NCBI GenBank assembly: GCA_963995505.1 | Contig: OZ023185.1 | Coordinates: 13,713,691 to 13,777,690, forward strand | DNA length: 64,000 bases | Direction: 5' to 3' | DNA from: Hypericum androsaemum | Taxonomy: Eukaryota; Streptophyta; Magnoliopsida; Malpighiales; Hypericaceae | In this document: positions 1-11,424 of the stretch, piece by piece | Numbering within the stretch: the first letter of the stretch is position 1 | How the letters are laid out: the number at the start of each line of letters is the position of its first letter | Position numbers and translations under genes: made by a program | The notes under the pieces: generated by a model | Seen by the model: only the letters and a program-made list of their open reading frames with translations | Told to the model about the DNA's origin: nothing | Databases searched by the model: none

Positions 1-82
1 GCTCACCCCTAGATACAGGCAGTTCGACAAATACGAATTTACATTTCTTGCCTCCTACTTTCGGGATAACAAACTTCGAACA

Positions 83-731
83 TAGGGATGGCAATGGGTA
101 GGGTAGGGTATTGATAGAACCCTACCCATATTCTAGTTTTTTTTGATGGACTCATACCCTACCCTCGACCCTACAAATTTTTTATTGTTAGATTCATACC
201 CTACCCTCCTTGAGACCCAGGGTCTACAGGGTCTGCAGGATCTGCAGAGTCCGACCCTTTAACGTTCTGTATTTTGATAATTTTTAATCAAAACTTAATT
301 TTTATATAAAATTTAAATAAATTCAAGACATCTACTACGTTGCACATCAACATTCAATAGGAAATTGATGAAACATCAAATTTTATAATTTAATTTCAAT
401 AGTCCAAGATTTTTTTTTAGAGTTTGAAGTACATAAACAATTCAACAAAAGAAAAAAACAGCATGTCAACTTCTAGTGATCCATCATTCACGACATCTTC
501 TAAGCTAGTTGCGAAATAACATAATAAATAGTTAAAGTTAACCGTAAAGTATATTATATATATTATCAATACGGTCTAACAAGGGTCTAACTACAGTCTA
601 ATTAGGGTAGAGTCTAAACATGGACTCATACTCATACATTACCCTAGACCCAGTCAAAATCAACATACCCTAGACTCGTAGGGTAAGGGTAGAGTCCGAC
701 CCTCAGGGTATGGGTATTTCTGCCATCCCTA
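83..731. mobile_element. hAT-like MITE
   Basis: The two ends form an 11-bp perfect terminal inverted repeat, TAGGGATGGCA. The flanking 8-mers TTCGAACA (75-82) and TTCGACCC (732-739) agree at 6 of 8 positions, which fits an old hAT target-site duplication. The interior is AT-rich, has no coding potential and carries many GGGTA/TACCC runs near both ends. These subterminal repeats are probably transposase binding sites, as in other hAT elements. It is a non-autonomous element. Confidence 0.75.
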
Positions 732-739
732 TTCGACCC

Positions 740-1038
740 CATAAATTATGGCATATTTTACGATAGTTTGTCAAAATTATGACTCTTTATAGTCAATAGT
801 TAAAATTGTATTATTTATTTAAATTTAAAACGGATATTACATGATTCAATTGCTTGTAATAGGTTTAAATGAAACGTTAATAGTCCATATATTGCATAGA
901 GATCACCACAAAGTTATTCGTCAATCACAAGAGAGAGAGACAGAGATGGACTCGTGAGAAATTTTTTAATCTCTCTACTGTGGTATTCTATTGCTATAAC
1001 TTTTTATTTTTTTTTTCAATATTTATACTATTTTCGAT
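740..1038. other. AT-rich intergenic DNA
   Basis: AT-rich sequence with homopolymer runs and a short GA run near 930. I see no gene, RNA or repeat structure in it. Confidence 0.6.
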
Positions 1039-1662
1039 CATTTTAGCATGGTTATCAAATATGCAGTCCAACTGGTCAGACCATGATTCGGTCTGAAGAG
1101 CGTACCAGATTTGACAAAAAAATCATCAACCTTACGAACCGGCCAAAAAATGGTCGGACCAAATAGTTTGACCAAAATTTTGACCCCATTTTTTCCGGTT
1201 CGTAAGGTTTTAGGATCGATTTCCGCCCAAATCGTGAAAAAAAACCCCAAACCCCACGAAATCGTGATTGTCTTCTCCGATCTCGGACCCCAAAATCCCA
1301 AAAATGCAAATTTTCCACGAGGAAACCATGATCGAAACTCTTGCAGCCACTCTTACACCTCACGCTTGAAGAAGAACAACAGAAAAACACTAAATTCCGC
1401 CAAAAAATACAAAAATGTTTAAACCCAAATCAAAGCCCACAACATGCGAACCCTTCAATATGCAAGAAGCCCGATTCCTCCCAATATTTTCCAATTTCTC
1501 TAACCCTAAACTCCGAAACCAGAAAGGGGATTGGGAGAGGAAGTTGGGGTTTGGGTGGTTGAAGTGGTAGAGAAGAGAATTAGAATGAAAGAGGAGAGAG
1601 AGTTGTGGAACCATGGAAAAAATAAGTGGGGAAGATGAGGGGAGAGAGTAGAAGGAGAGGGG

Positions 1663-3877
1663 TAGACCTGACCACGGTTCGAATTTGGACGAATTCGAAT
1701 CGAATTTATTCGAATTTGAATTCATCAAAATATTAAACCGTATTCAATTCTTCACAAGACGAATCGAATACGAATTATGAATTTTTGAATTAGAATCGAA
1801 TTATAATCGAATTCGAATTCGAATTAATTCTATAATTTTAATACTTAATTAAAAAAATTCTAAAACCTCTAATTTTTTTTTGATATTTTGAATATTTTTG
1901 TAATATTTTTGAAAAAGTTTAAAAAGTTATGATATTTTTTGAAAATTTTAAAAACTTTGATTTTTGTTTCAAATATTTAAAAAAATTAGGAATTAGTGTT
2001 TAACATTTTTTGGGAAAAAGAAATAAACTAAAGATTGGGCTTGCACTTAATGTACCAAATTAAGTTGCCTACGTATCCTTAGCTCCGAAGGAATCAAAAC
2101 CCACGTAGTTCTCTTACCTTTATGGAGCTAACTCATCTAGTCGGATGTGTTTGTGCTTTCACCGGTTGTGGCATCATCGAGGTCATATAGTTGGTCGGGA
2201 TTTTCCCGGACCAATTCTTGTTGTCGTCTTTCCGCCTTGGTCCAATCGGCGACCAATGCTTGTGCCTCCAAAGATTGCGGTGTCATTGAGTACCGGTGTT
2301 CATCCAAAATATTACCTCCTGCACTAAATGCTTGTTCCACGGCAACCATCGAAATCGGACAAGCAAGCAATTCTTTTGCAACAATTGACATAACCGTAAA
2401 TTCTTCTACATGGTTGTTCCACCATTCTAATAAAGCAGAATTAGAAGATTTGACAAATGGAATATCAAATTGTGTGTTAAGATATAAATCAAATTCCGAA
2501 TTGGTTAAACTTATTCCTCGGGGTCTTTTTTATTTTTTCATTAACAATCTTTCCATAAAACATAATTTTTCACCTTGTGAGGGAGAGGGGGTTGGTTCAT
2601 TAGATGTAGAAGCATTATTCCTAATACTATATTCACTCATTAAATCCAAAATATCTTTTTTTACATTGTTTGTAATTTTTACAACATGATCTTCTAGATT
2701 AGGAACTTGCAAAAAAATTTCCAAATTTGTGTAATACGCATATAATAAATTTTGTAAACCATCAATTTTAATGTTCGGCATAAAAATGGTTGTAATTAAA
2801 TTAAGTTGGGGAATCTCCTTGAAATACTTTAACCATTTGTTAGCCATTTCCGAAACGCATGATGACAATGCAAAATCTTGATAAGCGCTACATATTGCCT
2901 CCGATATATTACAACATTCCAAAAATAGTAAATGAGATGTAGGATAATAAACACCCGATAAAAGATGTGTAGCATAATTAAAATATTCTAAAAGCTCATT
3001 TAGTTTTTCTACAAGGTCCTAATGGCAAGGTTGTAACATAATATTATTAGTTTGATCATTAGATGCAAAAAAATTACATAGAAGTTCTTTGTATGGAAGA
3101 GCTTCTTTTAACAATTCATAAGTCGAATTCCAACGATGTTGAACATCTTGTGGAAAACGTTTTGGTTTCATGTTGTTTAATTTGCAAAATTTTTTCCAAT
3201 CTTTTAGCAATTTTGGACGAGCCCATAATAAATTAAGTGCTTGATTAATTGGTCCTAATGTAGAGTCTAAAGCTTTAATTCCATCTTGGGTACAAAGATT
3301 AAATATATAGTAATATGAGTAATTATATGAGAAATATGACTAATATATCTAATTAGTAAACTTGAGGGAGAATTTATATAGCTCAAATTTTCAATAAGAG
3401 AAGTAGAGAATTGAGATTGGAATGTGTAAAATTTGAAGAATAAGAGGTGGTATTTATAGAGTTGGGAAGAAATTCTGAATTTATAAAAAAAATTTTAAAA
3501 AGTACCAACAGTAAAAAAACGGTAACCTGGGGATTAAAACGGTAACAAAAAAATGGTAAGAAAAAAACGATAATTTGCCCCTGACGCTGATGCAAGCGCT
3601 GACGTCAGCGAAATTCAAATTACCCCCCCCCCTTTTTTATTCCCGGCCCGCCCCGCCGCCACACCCCCCCCCCCTTCGAATTTTTATGAATTCGAATCAA
3701 ATTTGATACGAATCGAATTCTCAAAATGAATTTGAATTGAATTCGCCGGTTTGACGAATTACAAAAAACTTGAACCGTATTCAATTCTTATCATGACGAA
3801 TTCGAATCAAATTTTTTGACGAATCGAATTTTTTACGAATCGAATCACGAATCGGATTCAATTCATAGCCAAGTCTA
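1663..3877 (-). mobile_element. hAT transposon copy A (defective)
   Basis: The ends are TAGACCTGACCACGG and the reverse complement of ..TAGCCAAGTCTA. A perfect 8-bp target-site duplication GAGAGGGG lies at 1655-1662 and 3878-3885. About 150-200 bp at each end is dense in GAATTCGAAT-type motifs, which are likely subterminal transposase binding sites. The same ends and subterminal repeats occur at 11425-13340 and 53598-54757, so this is one family. The interior holds the C-terminal half of a transposase on the minus strand. The N-terminal half is deleted at about 3300. Confidence 0.92.
2137..3210 (-). pseudogene. hAT transposase, C-terminal half (copy A)
   Basis: The translated pieces match the plant RICESLEEPER/Ac-like hAT transposase. 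A middle segment with DVQHRWNSTYELLKEAL lies near 3100-3200. The C-terminal dimerisation region, with a WW pair followed by LACPIS and EQAFSAGGNILDEHR, lies at about 2290-2460. The reading frame is interrupted by a TAG near 3018 and a TAA near 2530. The N-terminal BED finger and the first part of the catalytic domain are missing. The protein ends naturally at 2137. The copy cannot make an active transposase. Confidence 0.88.
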
Positions 3878-4188
3878 GAGAGGGGGGAGACGAGGAGAGA
3901 GGGTAGAGTGAAGGGTGATTTTTTAGAATTAAAATAAATGGTTGTTTAAGGTGGAGTATTGAAAATAGGAAGAGAAATATATAATTCATAGATATTATTA
4001 ATGGTGGGCCTTATTTCTCCATGTTGGGCCGGAGACTTTTAACCAAACAAGCAATGGGGGGCCTTATTAATACTGGTGGGACTTCTAAAAAATTAATATA
4101 GAAGACATCTTGTCCGATTGGCGGTTCAACCGGTCGACATAAAATTTGGGTCAATCTCCGGGTCGTATTTGACAACCTTGCATTTTAG

Positions 4189-5768
4189 GGGGTTTTCTGA
4201 ATTTTCTTAAAAATCTTATGATTATTTAATTGAAAAATAATTTTTAATTAACCGGATGATGTAGCATTTTTTGCTCACATGGGTGCCGTATGTACTTAAA
4301 ATTGATTTAAAAAATATAGGATGATATGCTACAGAAATTTGAGTATTGGTTCGTAATTATAATTAATGAATTAAGTACGAAGTTTTTAATAATTACACCT
4401 GATGGTATCATGTCAAATTCCTTTGGGCATGTACTCTTTATTCTGTTCGTGAAAAATGTACTCTTTATTCTATAAATCTGAGATAGTACATTTCTTTAAA
4501 AAATGCAACTATTATAAGATTGTGAGGAAAAATAGATGTGGCATTAATTAGACCGTTGGTAGATAGTAGTTGGATTGAAGTATCTTAATATTTTCTCGAC
4601 TTATTGAAGTTTGACCCTGAACAGAAAATAAGACCAATTTGGTTTTTTAATCAAGTAAATCCAACACTATTCGCTTGTTCTTTTGCCCAAGTGCTTGAAG
4701 TTTTGTGCAGAATAATAAAAATTCTCCACATCATATTATTATTGGAGTATAAATATTTCGCGTTCATGGTAGTGAGTCTTAGCACACAAGAGACGAGGAT
4801 TAGTTCGAAGTCTACATTGACGAAATCGGTGCCTAGCACGAAGTCAAGGAAGAGAGCTTGGTCATTTTCACAAGCACATGGTAGGTACTAAGGCAGCCGC
4901 GCCCATTCTTGATAAATCGGCAATAGTGTTTAACGCAGACCTCAAAACAGAGTTATCTTTATGGTCATGAAAAGCTAAGAGGCATATCTCCAACTTGTGT
5001 TTGAAGGAAGTTGCCTAATTCCACATTGAAGAGGGTTAAAATGAGGCTTCAATTCTCGGTTCTAGTTTCATCAGTAAGGACCATTAGCCTTTGATAAATT
5101 GATCATATCTTGTGACTTGGACCTCAAATTGAGGTGATTCAAGTTGCTATGCAAAGCTAAGACATAGAACTATAACTTTGTACATTATACTTCTTCAGAT
5201 GCAAAGCTAAGACATAGATCTATAAAGATAATAAAATGGTATTAGAACATGACACTTGTGTCATGGGTGTCGAGGAACAGCATGCCATGAACGCGAGGGC
5301 GTCGCCGGCACCAAGGCGTCCAACGACAATGCTAGGGCATCAAAATTGATGCAAAGGCATCTACGCGTTCATGCATCTGGGACATGGTCTTGCATTTTGC
5401 TTAACAAGTGATGTGATTTTCTCTCACGCGAGGCTAGGACGAAGTTTCCGATATTAAAGCTATATTTTTTGGTACGCAGTCACAATCTTGTGATTTTTCT
5501 AAGTTGAGCCAGATCCTTCATTATTTAGAATTTTCTTATTTTGGCCCGGGGTTACTTGTTCACCGCGGCCTCATCCCTACGTTGAAGAGATAGGTTCGTT
5601 CTTATATTAGAAGGCGATCACATATGGAAGATGGTCACATATGAGAGGCGGTCACGTTCCTATATTGGAAGCGGTCTTGGTTGTATTCCCATACGAGGCT
5701 GGGTTGAGTTAGAAATAGCCTAATTTGAGGTTTTTCTATTCTAGAGGCCAGGGCTAGGTCGAAGACTT
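4189..5768. other. Gene-free region, possible LTR relic
   Basis: I recognise no gene here. A 95-codon open frame at 4604-4891 looks random. The 5.58-5.72 kb part has loosely repeated GGTCAC and TATATTAGAAG-type phrases. Together with the TATA-like box that follows at 5769, it could be the U3 part of a decayed LTR belonging to the relic downstream. Confidence 0.35.
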
Positions 5769-6563
5769 CTATATAAGGAGCGCATGGGCAAAGGAGAAAT
5801 AATCACCAACACATAACACAACTACTTTACTCTTTATCTTTCTTCCTTAGCTTAGTCTGTAGCACGTAGTTTTTTTCTTCCTCTGTTAGGCCGACCTTGG
5901 GATGACCACTCCAGATCCATCTCTGGTAGTCTTAACATTCTTATATCATTTCCACCGTAACTTATTTTTGGCACGCTCGGTGAGATTAAGGAGAACATCT
6001 GAGAAGGCAGTTTAACTTTGGTTCAACCAAGATGACCAAGAATGATATTGCTCAAGCCATCTCCAAGGAGGCTGCACCGCCCTCTTCTCAATAAAATGTT
6101 GGGAGAAATTCATCCAACTTGGTTTATACCAAGGAGATGGTCCTCCCCACTACCCAGACAGGTATTGGGAGGAATATCACCAATATGTCTCCCCTCAAGG
6201 AGCTAACAGATCAGTTCGCCACCATAGTCGGGATGCTCGAGGTTATCACCGATCTACTTGACAAGATTCAGTGTGATAATGAAGAGGGTAGACAAAGTCT
6301 CAAGGAGGCGATGAGACGTAGCGATAAAATCCAGATGCGAAGCGATGTTTCCTATCATAGACTCTTCAACCAACCCCAAGGAGTTTGAAACTACTTGGAT
6401 GAACCACTTTGGCAAACATCCCTTGGTCTCGATGACAGGATGGCGCACATAGGGTCATCACGCTTCACTCAGCCTACTTTTGGGTAACCAGTGTGGTCTT
6501 TACCTTACCGCAATATACCACTTTGGTCTTTACCTTATCGCAATGCCGAGATCCCAGAGTTCA
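5769..6563 (+). pseudogene. Decayed retroelement leader and gag-like relic, 5' part
   Basis: A TATA-like box CTATATAAGG (5769-5778) is followed by an untranslated leader and then a run of open codons from ATG 6032. The run includes a stretch at 6119-6388 with the acidic, coiled character of a retroelement gag. Stops occur near 6091 and 6388. The reading resumes after the inserted Ty3 element (see 13605-13812), so this was one coding stretch before the insertion. I cannot name the family. It is most likely an old LTR-retrotransposon gag. Confidence 0.45.
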
Positions 6564-6791
6564 TGTAACGAGAACAGGGGCATCTTTCACTTAAATCTCC
6601 AGATTATGAGTAATTACAGTTTAGTCCTTTATGTACCACTTTGTATAAATAGGGAAGCTAGGCAACTAGAGAACTATCTAGAAAGTTGTAACTGAATACA
6701 ATAAGCGGAATCCACTGCTCTTTTTTCCCCCACCCTAATCTTTCTTTCCCTCTTTCTTGTTCTTTAACCCTAATCAATTGGATTCATTACA
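6564..6791 (+). repeat. 5' LTR of Ty3 element 1
   Basis: It begins TGTAACGAG and ends ATTCATTACA. It has a TATA box TATAAATA at 6644-6651. It pairs with 13375-13604. Confidence 0.93.
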
Positions 6792-6794
6792 AAT

Positions 6795-6808
6795 TGATAT
6801 CAGAGCCC
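6795..6808 (+). other. Primer binding site
   Basis: TGATATCAGAGCCC lies 3 nt after the LTR. It differs at one base from the usual plant TGGTATCAGAGCC site that pairs with the 3' end of initiator tRNA-Met. Confidence 0.8.
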
Positions 6809-6847
6809 TCGATTCTTGGTGATTCGCTTATGAATACAAGGTGAAAG

Positions 6848-9800
6848 ATGATGGATGATCAAATACGTACAATAGAGCAGGTTTGGAGAGCCAGGCGACC
6901 TTTGGAGCTGAGTTGGAGGAGCTTCGGCGAGGAAATGATGAGTTCTGTCAAGCAACTGAGGCTAGGCTTGAGAAGTTAGAAGCACGCCTCGATGATAGGT
7001 TTAAGTGCTTTGAGGAGTTGTTCGCATTGGTAATGAACTAGCGCCGGGAGGAGGAAAGGAGGACGGAGCCCCTTCTGCCGACCCCACCTATGGCCAGTGT
7101 CTATGGCTCGCGAGGGGGTTCACGAGGAGGATCTAACAACCACATCATGCACGGAGAAGATAGTGATGGTTCAAGGTTCAAAGGAGTCCAAGTTCATCAA
7201 CAACGTGTTCAAGAACGTCAAGAATGCGTTCAAGAAGTTCCCCAGGTAAACACATTCCCATTCCCTCGTCTTGATGTACTAATGTTCTCTGGAACAAACC
7301 CTAGAGTTTGGGTAAGGAGATTGAAAAAATATTTACCTTTCATAGGATCCCTGACGAGAAAAAAGTGGATATTGATGTGATCTACTTGGAAGATCAAGCT
7401 GATGTGTGGTATTTGTCCTGGTATGAGAGGAATATAGAGGCTAGTTGGAGTCAGTTTGTTAAAGCACTGAACGTGAGGTTTGGGAACAAATCTTGTGAAG
7501 TTTTGATTAGGGAATTCAAAATAAGCACTTGTTAGATAGGTACTTCGTATCAAGTTTCTTGGCAGGGTTAGATGAGGACATACGAGCAATGATCTCTAAA
7601 GCGAGTCCTACAACTCTAGAAGATGCAATTAGACTGGCTAAGCTTGATGAAATTGATGTTACTGCTTTGTGTAAGAGGAAGACAAAGTTTGGAGAAGGTG
7701 GTTACAATTCTTGGAATTCTGGGAAGGGAAGCAGTTCCTTTAACCACAACAACAAGTTCAATAATCAAGATGCTAAAAGTAGCAGTGAAAGTGTGAACAA
7801 ACCAGGAAAGAGCTTTAAAAAAGCAGAGAAGGATCTTACTTGTTGGACTTGTGGTGGGAAGTGGTCTCGAGAACATGATTGTCCACTCAAGAAGAAAAAA
7901 AAGTCCAACTTAAACATGATGGCTGCTGAAGAAGTAGAAGATTATAGTGATTGGGAAGATCAGGAGTTAGAGGAAGGTCCTGCAATAATATCACTATAGG
8001 CGGTAGAGGCAGTGAATAATTCCTCTAGAAGTGGAACTTTAAAGGTACTAGGCAAAAGTGGTGACAGATCTTTGTTGGTTTTGCTAGATTCAGGGAGCAC
8101 TTTCAGCTTTGTTGACAAAGCTGTCATTGAAGCTCTGTCTTTTCCCTCTGAGAAGATTGCTCTAGTAGAAGTAAATATAGCCAATGGTGAGAAGATGGCT
8201 AGTAATGAGCATTGGAAGAAGTTCAAATGGGAAATGGGAGGACAGATTTTTCAGAGTGACCTGAGAATTCTTAAGCTGGGAGGTTATGACTTAGTCTTGG
8301 GTACGGATTGGATGAAGGCGAGAAACCTGGTACTTCAGTAGAGTTTAACTTTTGGAAAGTGCATGCTCTTCTAAAAAGAGAAGGAACTTCAATGATCTTA
8401 AAAGGAATGAGCAATACTGAAATGTTAAAGCTGCAAGAGCAGAGGCTAGGAGAATTAGTATGCAGGGAATTGGCATTAATGGACTGCCAACAGTTAGCAA
8501 GAACCCAGCTAGGAGCTCTGGAAGAGATTTTTTGGGTCGTGAATATCTTTGATGAGCCTAAAACAACCAAAGAGAAAGCAATTGGAGCTAGAAACCCTGA
8601 GTTTAGAGGGAAATTGCAGTCGTTGCTGCAGAATTTAAAGATGTGTTTGTAGCACCACATGCTTTACCACCAAAGAGAAGTTTTGACCATGAAATCCCTC
8701 TGCAATCAGGCTCACAACCAGTGAATATTCACACCTACAAGTACTCCTATTATCAGAAGATAGAGATTGAGAAGCAAGTGCAAGACCTGCTGGATTCATC
8801 CTTTATACAGCCCAGCAAATCTCCCTATGCATCTCCTGTTCTTTTGGTAAAGAAGAAGGAGGGAACCTGGAGGATGTGCATAGACTTTAGGCAGCTTAAT
8901 AACATCACAATTAAGAATAAGTTCCATATTCCCATGATAGATGACTTGTTGGATGAGCTACATGGAGCTGTGGTGTTTTCAAAATTGGATTTAAGATCGG
9001 GTTATCATCAGATTAGAATGAGGAAAGAAGATATTCCTACGACTGCCTTTAGGACTCATCATGGTCATTATGAATTCAAGGTGATGCCTTTTGGCCTCAC
9101 TAATGCACCTGCAATTTTTCAGTCATTGATGATTACAACATTTGGTCCCCATCTGCAAAATTTTATAGAGGCTCGGAGGAAGAACATTTGAAACATTTGG
9201 AGGCAACTTTAGAGATATTTAGGAACAAAAAGTTCCATGCCAAGTTGAGCAAGTGTTTGTTTGGTTCTGCACAGATAGAATACTTGGACATATAATCTCT
9301 AAAGATGGAGTTCACACTAATCCTAGCAAGATTGAGGCAATGGCTTCCTGGGTATCTCTAAGGATAGTTGGTGATCTAAGAAGTTTCCTTGGAATGATAG
9401 GCTATTACATGAAATTTGTCAAGGATTATGGATTAATCTGTCGACCATTGTTCAACCTACTTAAGAAGAATGGGTTCAATTGGTCTGACCAAGCTAAATC
9501 TGCATTTCAAAATCTCAAGAAGGCTATGACAGAAGCTCCAGTTCTAGCATTACCTGACTTCACAAAACCATTCATAGTAGAAACTAATGCAAGTCAACAT
9601 GGGATTGGGGCAATGTTGATGCATGAAGGGAAACCATTGGCCTATCTGAGTGAAGCATTTGGCCCAAGAAATGCGGGTAGATCAATTTATGAAAAATAAA
9701 TCTTAGCAGTCCTCGCAGCAGTGGATAAATGGAGGCCATACCTAGAGAATGGACAATTTTTTATCAAGACTGATCAATCAAGTATCAAGTATTTGCTCGA

Positions 9801-11422
9801 ACAGAAAGTGCACACGAGTCTGCAGAAGAAAGCTGTTTCTAAGCTCTTCGGATTGGACTTTTCTATACAGTATACGAAAGGAAAAGAAAATGTAGTGGTC
9901 AATGCTCTTTCAAGGAAGATGTCACCAATCAATCAAGGTGAGCAGACTGCAGTAGAGGGGGCAGATTTACTGGCAATTACAGTAGTGCAACCTCTGTGGA
10001 TTTCAGAGATTAAGAAGTCTTATAGTGAGGATGAGGAAGCTCTTGCATTGCAACAAGCTCTACTCGTACTTCCAGGTTCTGTTCCTAACTACACTTTAAC
10101 TGAAGGAGAGCTACGATTTAATGGAAAGATTTTTGTTGGTCAAACTGGGAAGTTACGAGAACAATTGGTAGATGAGTTACATAGATCTATGGTTGGTGGT
10201 CACTCTGGCATAACCAAAAGTTATGAGAGAATCAAGAGATACTTTTGCTGGTCTAACATGAAGAAGGACATCCAAGAGGTGATCAGTAAGTGTGAGATCT
10301 GCAAACAATGCAACAGTGAGAATGTCGCAACTCCTAGGTTTTTGCAGTCGCTACCAATACCTGCGGGAGCTTGGCAGGACATTTTGATGGATTTCATTGA
10401 AAGACTACCTAAATCCCAAAAGAAGGACACAATCTTTGTGGTTGTAGATAGATTCACCAAGTATGCCCATTTCCTTTCCTTGACTCATCCATTTACTACA
10501 TTTCAGGTTGCAAAAATGTTGTTAGATGAGGTTTGCGGACTTCATAGAGTTCCAAGAAGTGTGACAGAGACAAGATTTTCACAAGTAAGGTTTGGCAGGA
10601 GTTGTTTACATTGTTTGGAACAACAGTCAATATTAGCACCGTTTACCATCCTCAGTCTGATGGTTAAACTGAGAGGGTCAATAGATGTTTAGAGACTTAT
10701 CTGTGATTTTTTGTTTTGACAAACCAAGTACTTTGAGCAAATGACTGAGCTTAGTTGAACTGTGGTACAACACCAACTACCACCAGTCCATTAAAATGTC
10801 CCTATTTGAAGCTTTATATGGGTATATACCTACAGAGTTACCCGGATTATCAGTACAGCAGGGTGCTATAGCGACAATCGATGAGTTTTTGGCTGAGAGA
10901 GTAGGAATTCTCCAGGTACTTACTAAGAATCTGCAGCAAGCTCAGCATCGGATGAAAGTGCAGGCGGATACCAAGAGATCTGAGCGAGAATTCCAGATTG
11001 GAGATTGGGTCTACCTCAAATTACAGCCTTATAGACAAACTTCTGTTGCAGTTCGAAAGAACTTGAAGTTAGCTACAAAATACTATGGACCCTTTGACGG
11101 TGTGCAGCATTTTGGACGTGTTTCCTATAAGCTGAATTTACCAAAGGGCAGTAGCATTCATCCAGTATTCCATGTATCGTTACTGAAGAAAGGGTTGCCC
11201 ACGGGAATGTACACTTTTCCAGCTTTACCTGATTTGGTTGCAGATGGAGTGGCTCAGGTCTTTCCAACTCAAATTTTGGCAAAGAGGGAAGTGCAACGGG
11301 GAGGCACCATGGTGAGACAAATTTTGGTGACTTGGAACAATCTCACAGAAGAGGAAGCCACGTTGCAAGATGAACAATATCTAAGGACATGCTTCCATAG
11401 TTTACAGCTTTTACTACCTTGA
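6848..11422 (+). pseudogene. Ty3/gypsy gag-pol polyprotein, multiply broken
   Basis: Gag lies at about 6848-7840. A CCHC-type finger (CWTCGGK...HDC) is at 7840-7880. A retropepsin motif LLDSGSTFSF lies near 8084-8113. RT (8643-9191) has the MCIDFRQLN and [13 protein letters not shown] motifs. RNase H starts near 9560 and integrase near 10170, with an HHCC finger and the DRFTKYAHF segment. The integrase C-terminus, to 11422, has the PVFHVSLLKK signature. It has a nonsense codon before 8012, further frame breaks near 7310, 7530, 8310, 10570 and 10690, and a stop at 9697. A small deletion near 9165 removes the RT segment holding the catalytic Asp-Asp pair. It is not functional. Confidence 0.92.
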
Positions 11423-11424
11423 GG

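Larger units (their letters stand above)
1047..4180. mobile_element. Non-autonomous hAT element (host of a nested hAT)
   Basis: The left end CATGGTTATCAAATA and the reverse complement of the right end CAAGGTTGTCAAATA form a 15-bp imperfect inverted repeat. The element is flanked by a perfect 8-bp duplication CATTTTAG (1039-1046 and 4181-4188), which is diagnostic of the hAT superfamily. Once the nested element at 1663-3877 and its duplicated 8 bp are removed, about 0.9 kb remains. I see no transposase in that remainder. Both subterminal parts contain GGTC/GACC-rich stretches. It was in place before the nested insertion. Confidence 0.8.

Noticed and set aside
83..731. Telomere-like GGGTA repeats
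   Set aside because: The unit is not the plant TTTAGGG repeat, and the sequence is bounded by MITE ends.
4604..4891. 95-codon frame as a small gene
   Set aside because: It has no recognisable motif, composition like its surroundings and no splice or promoter signal.
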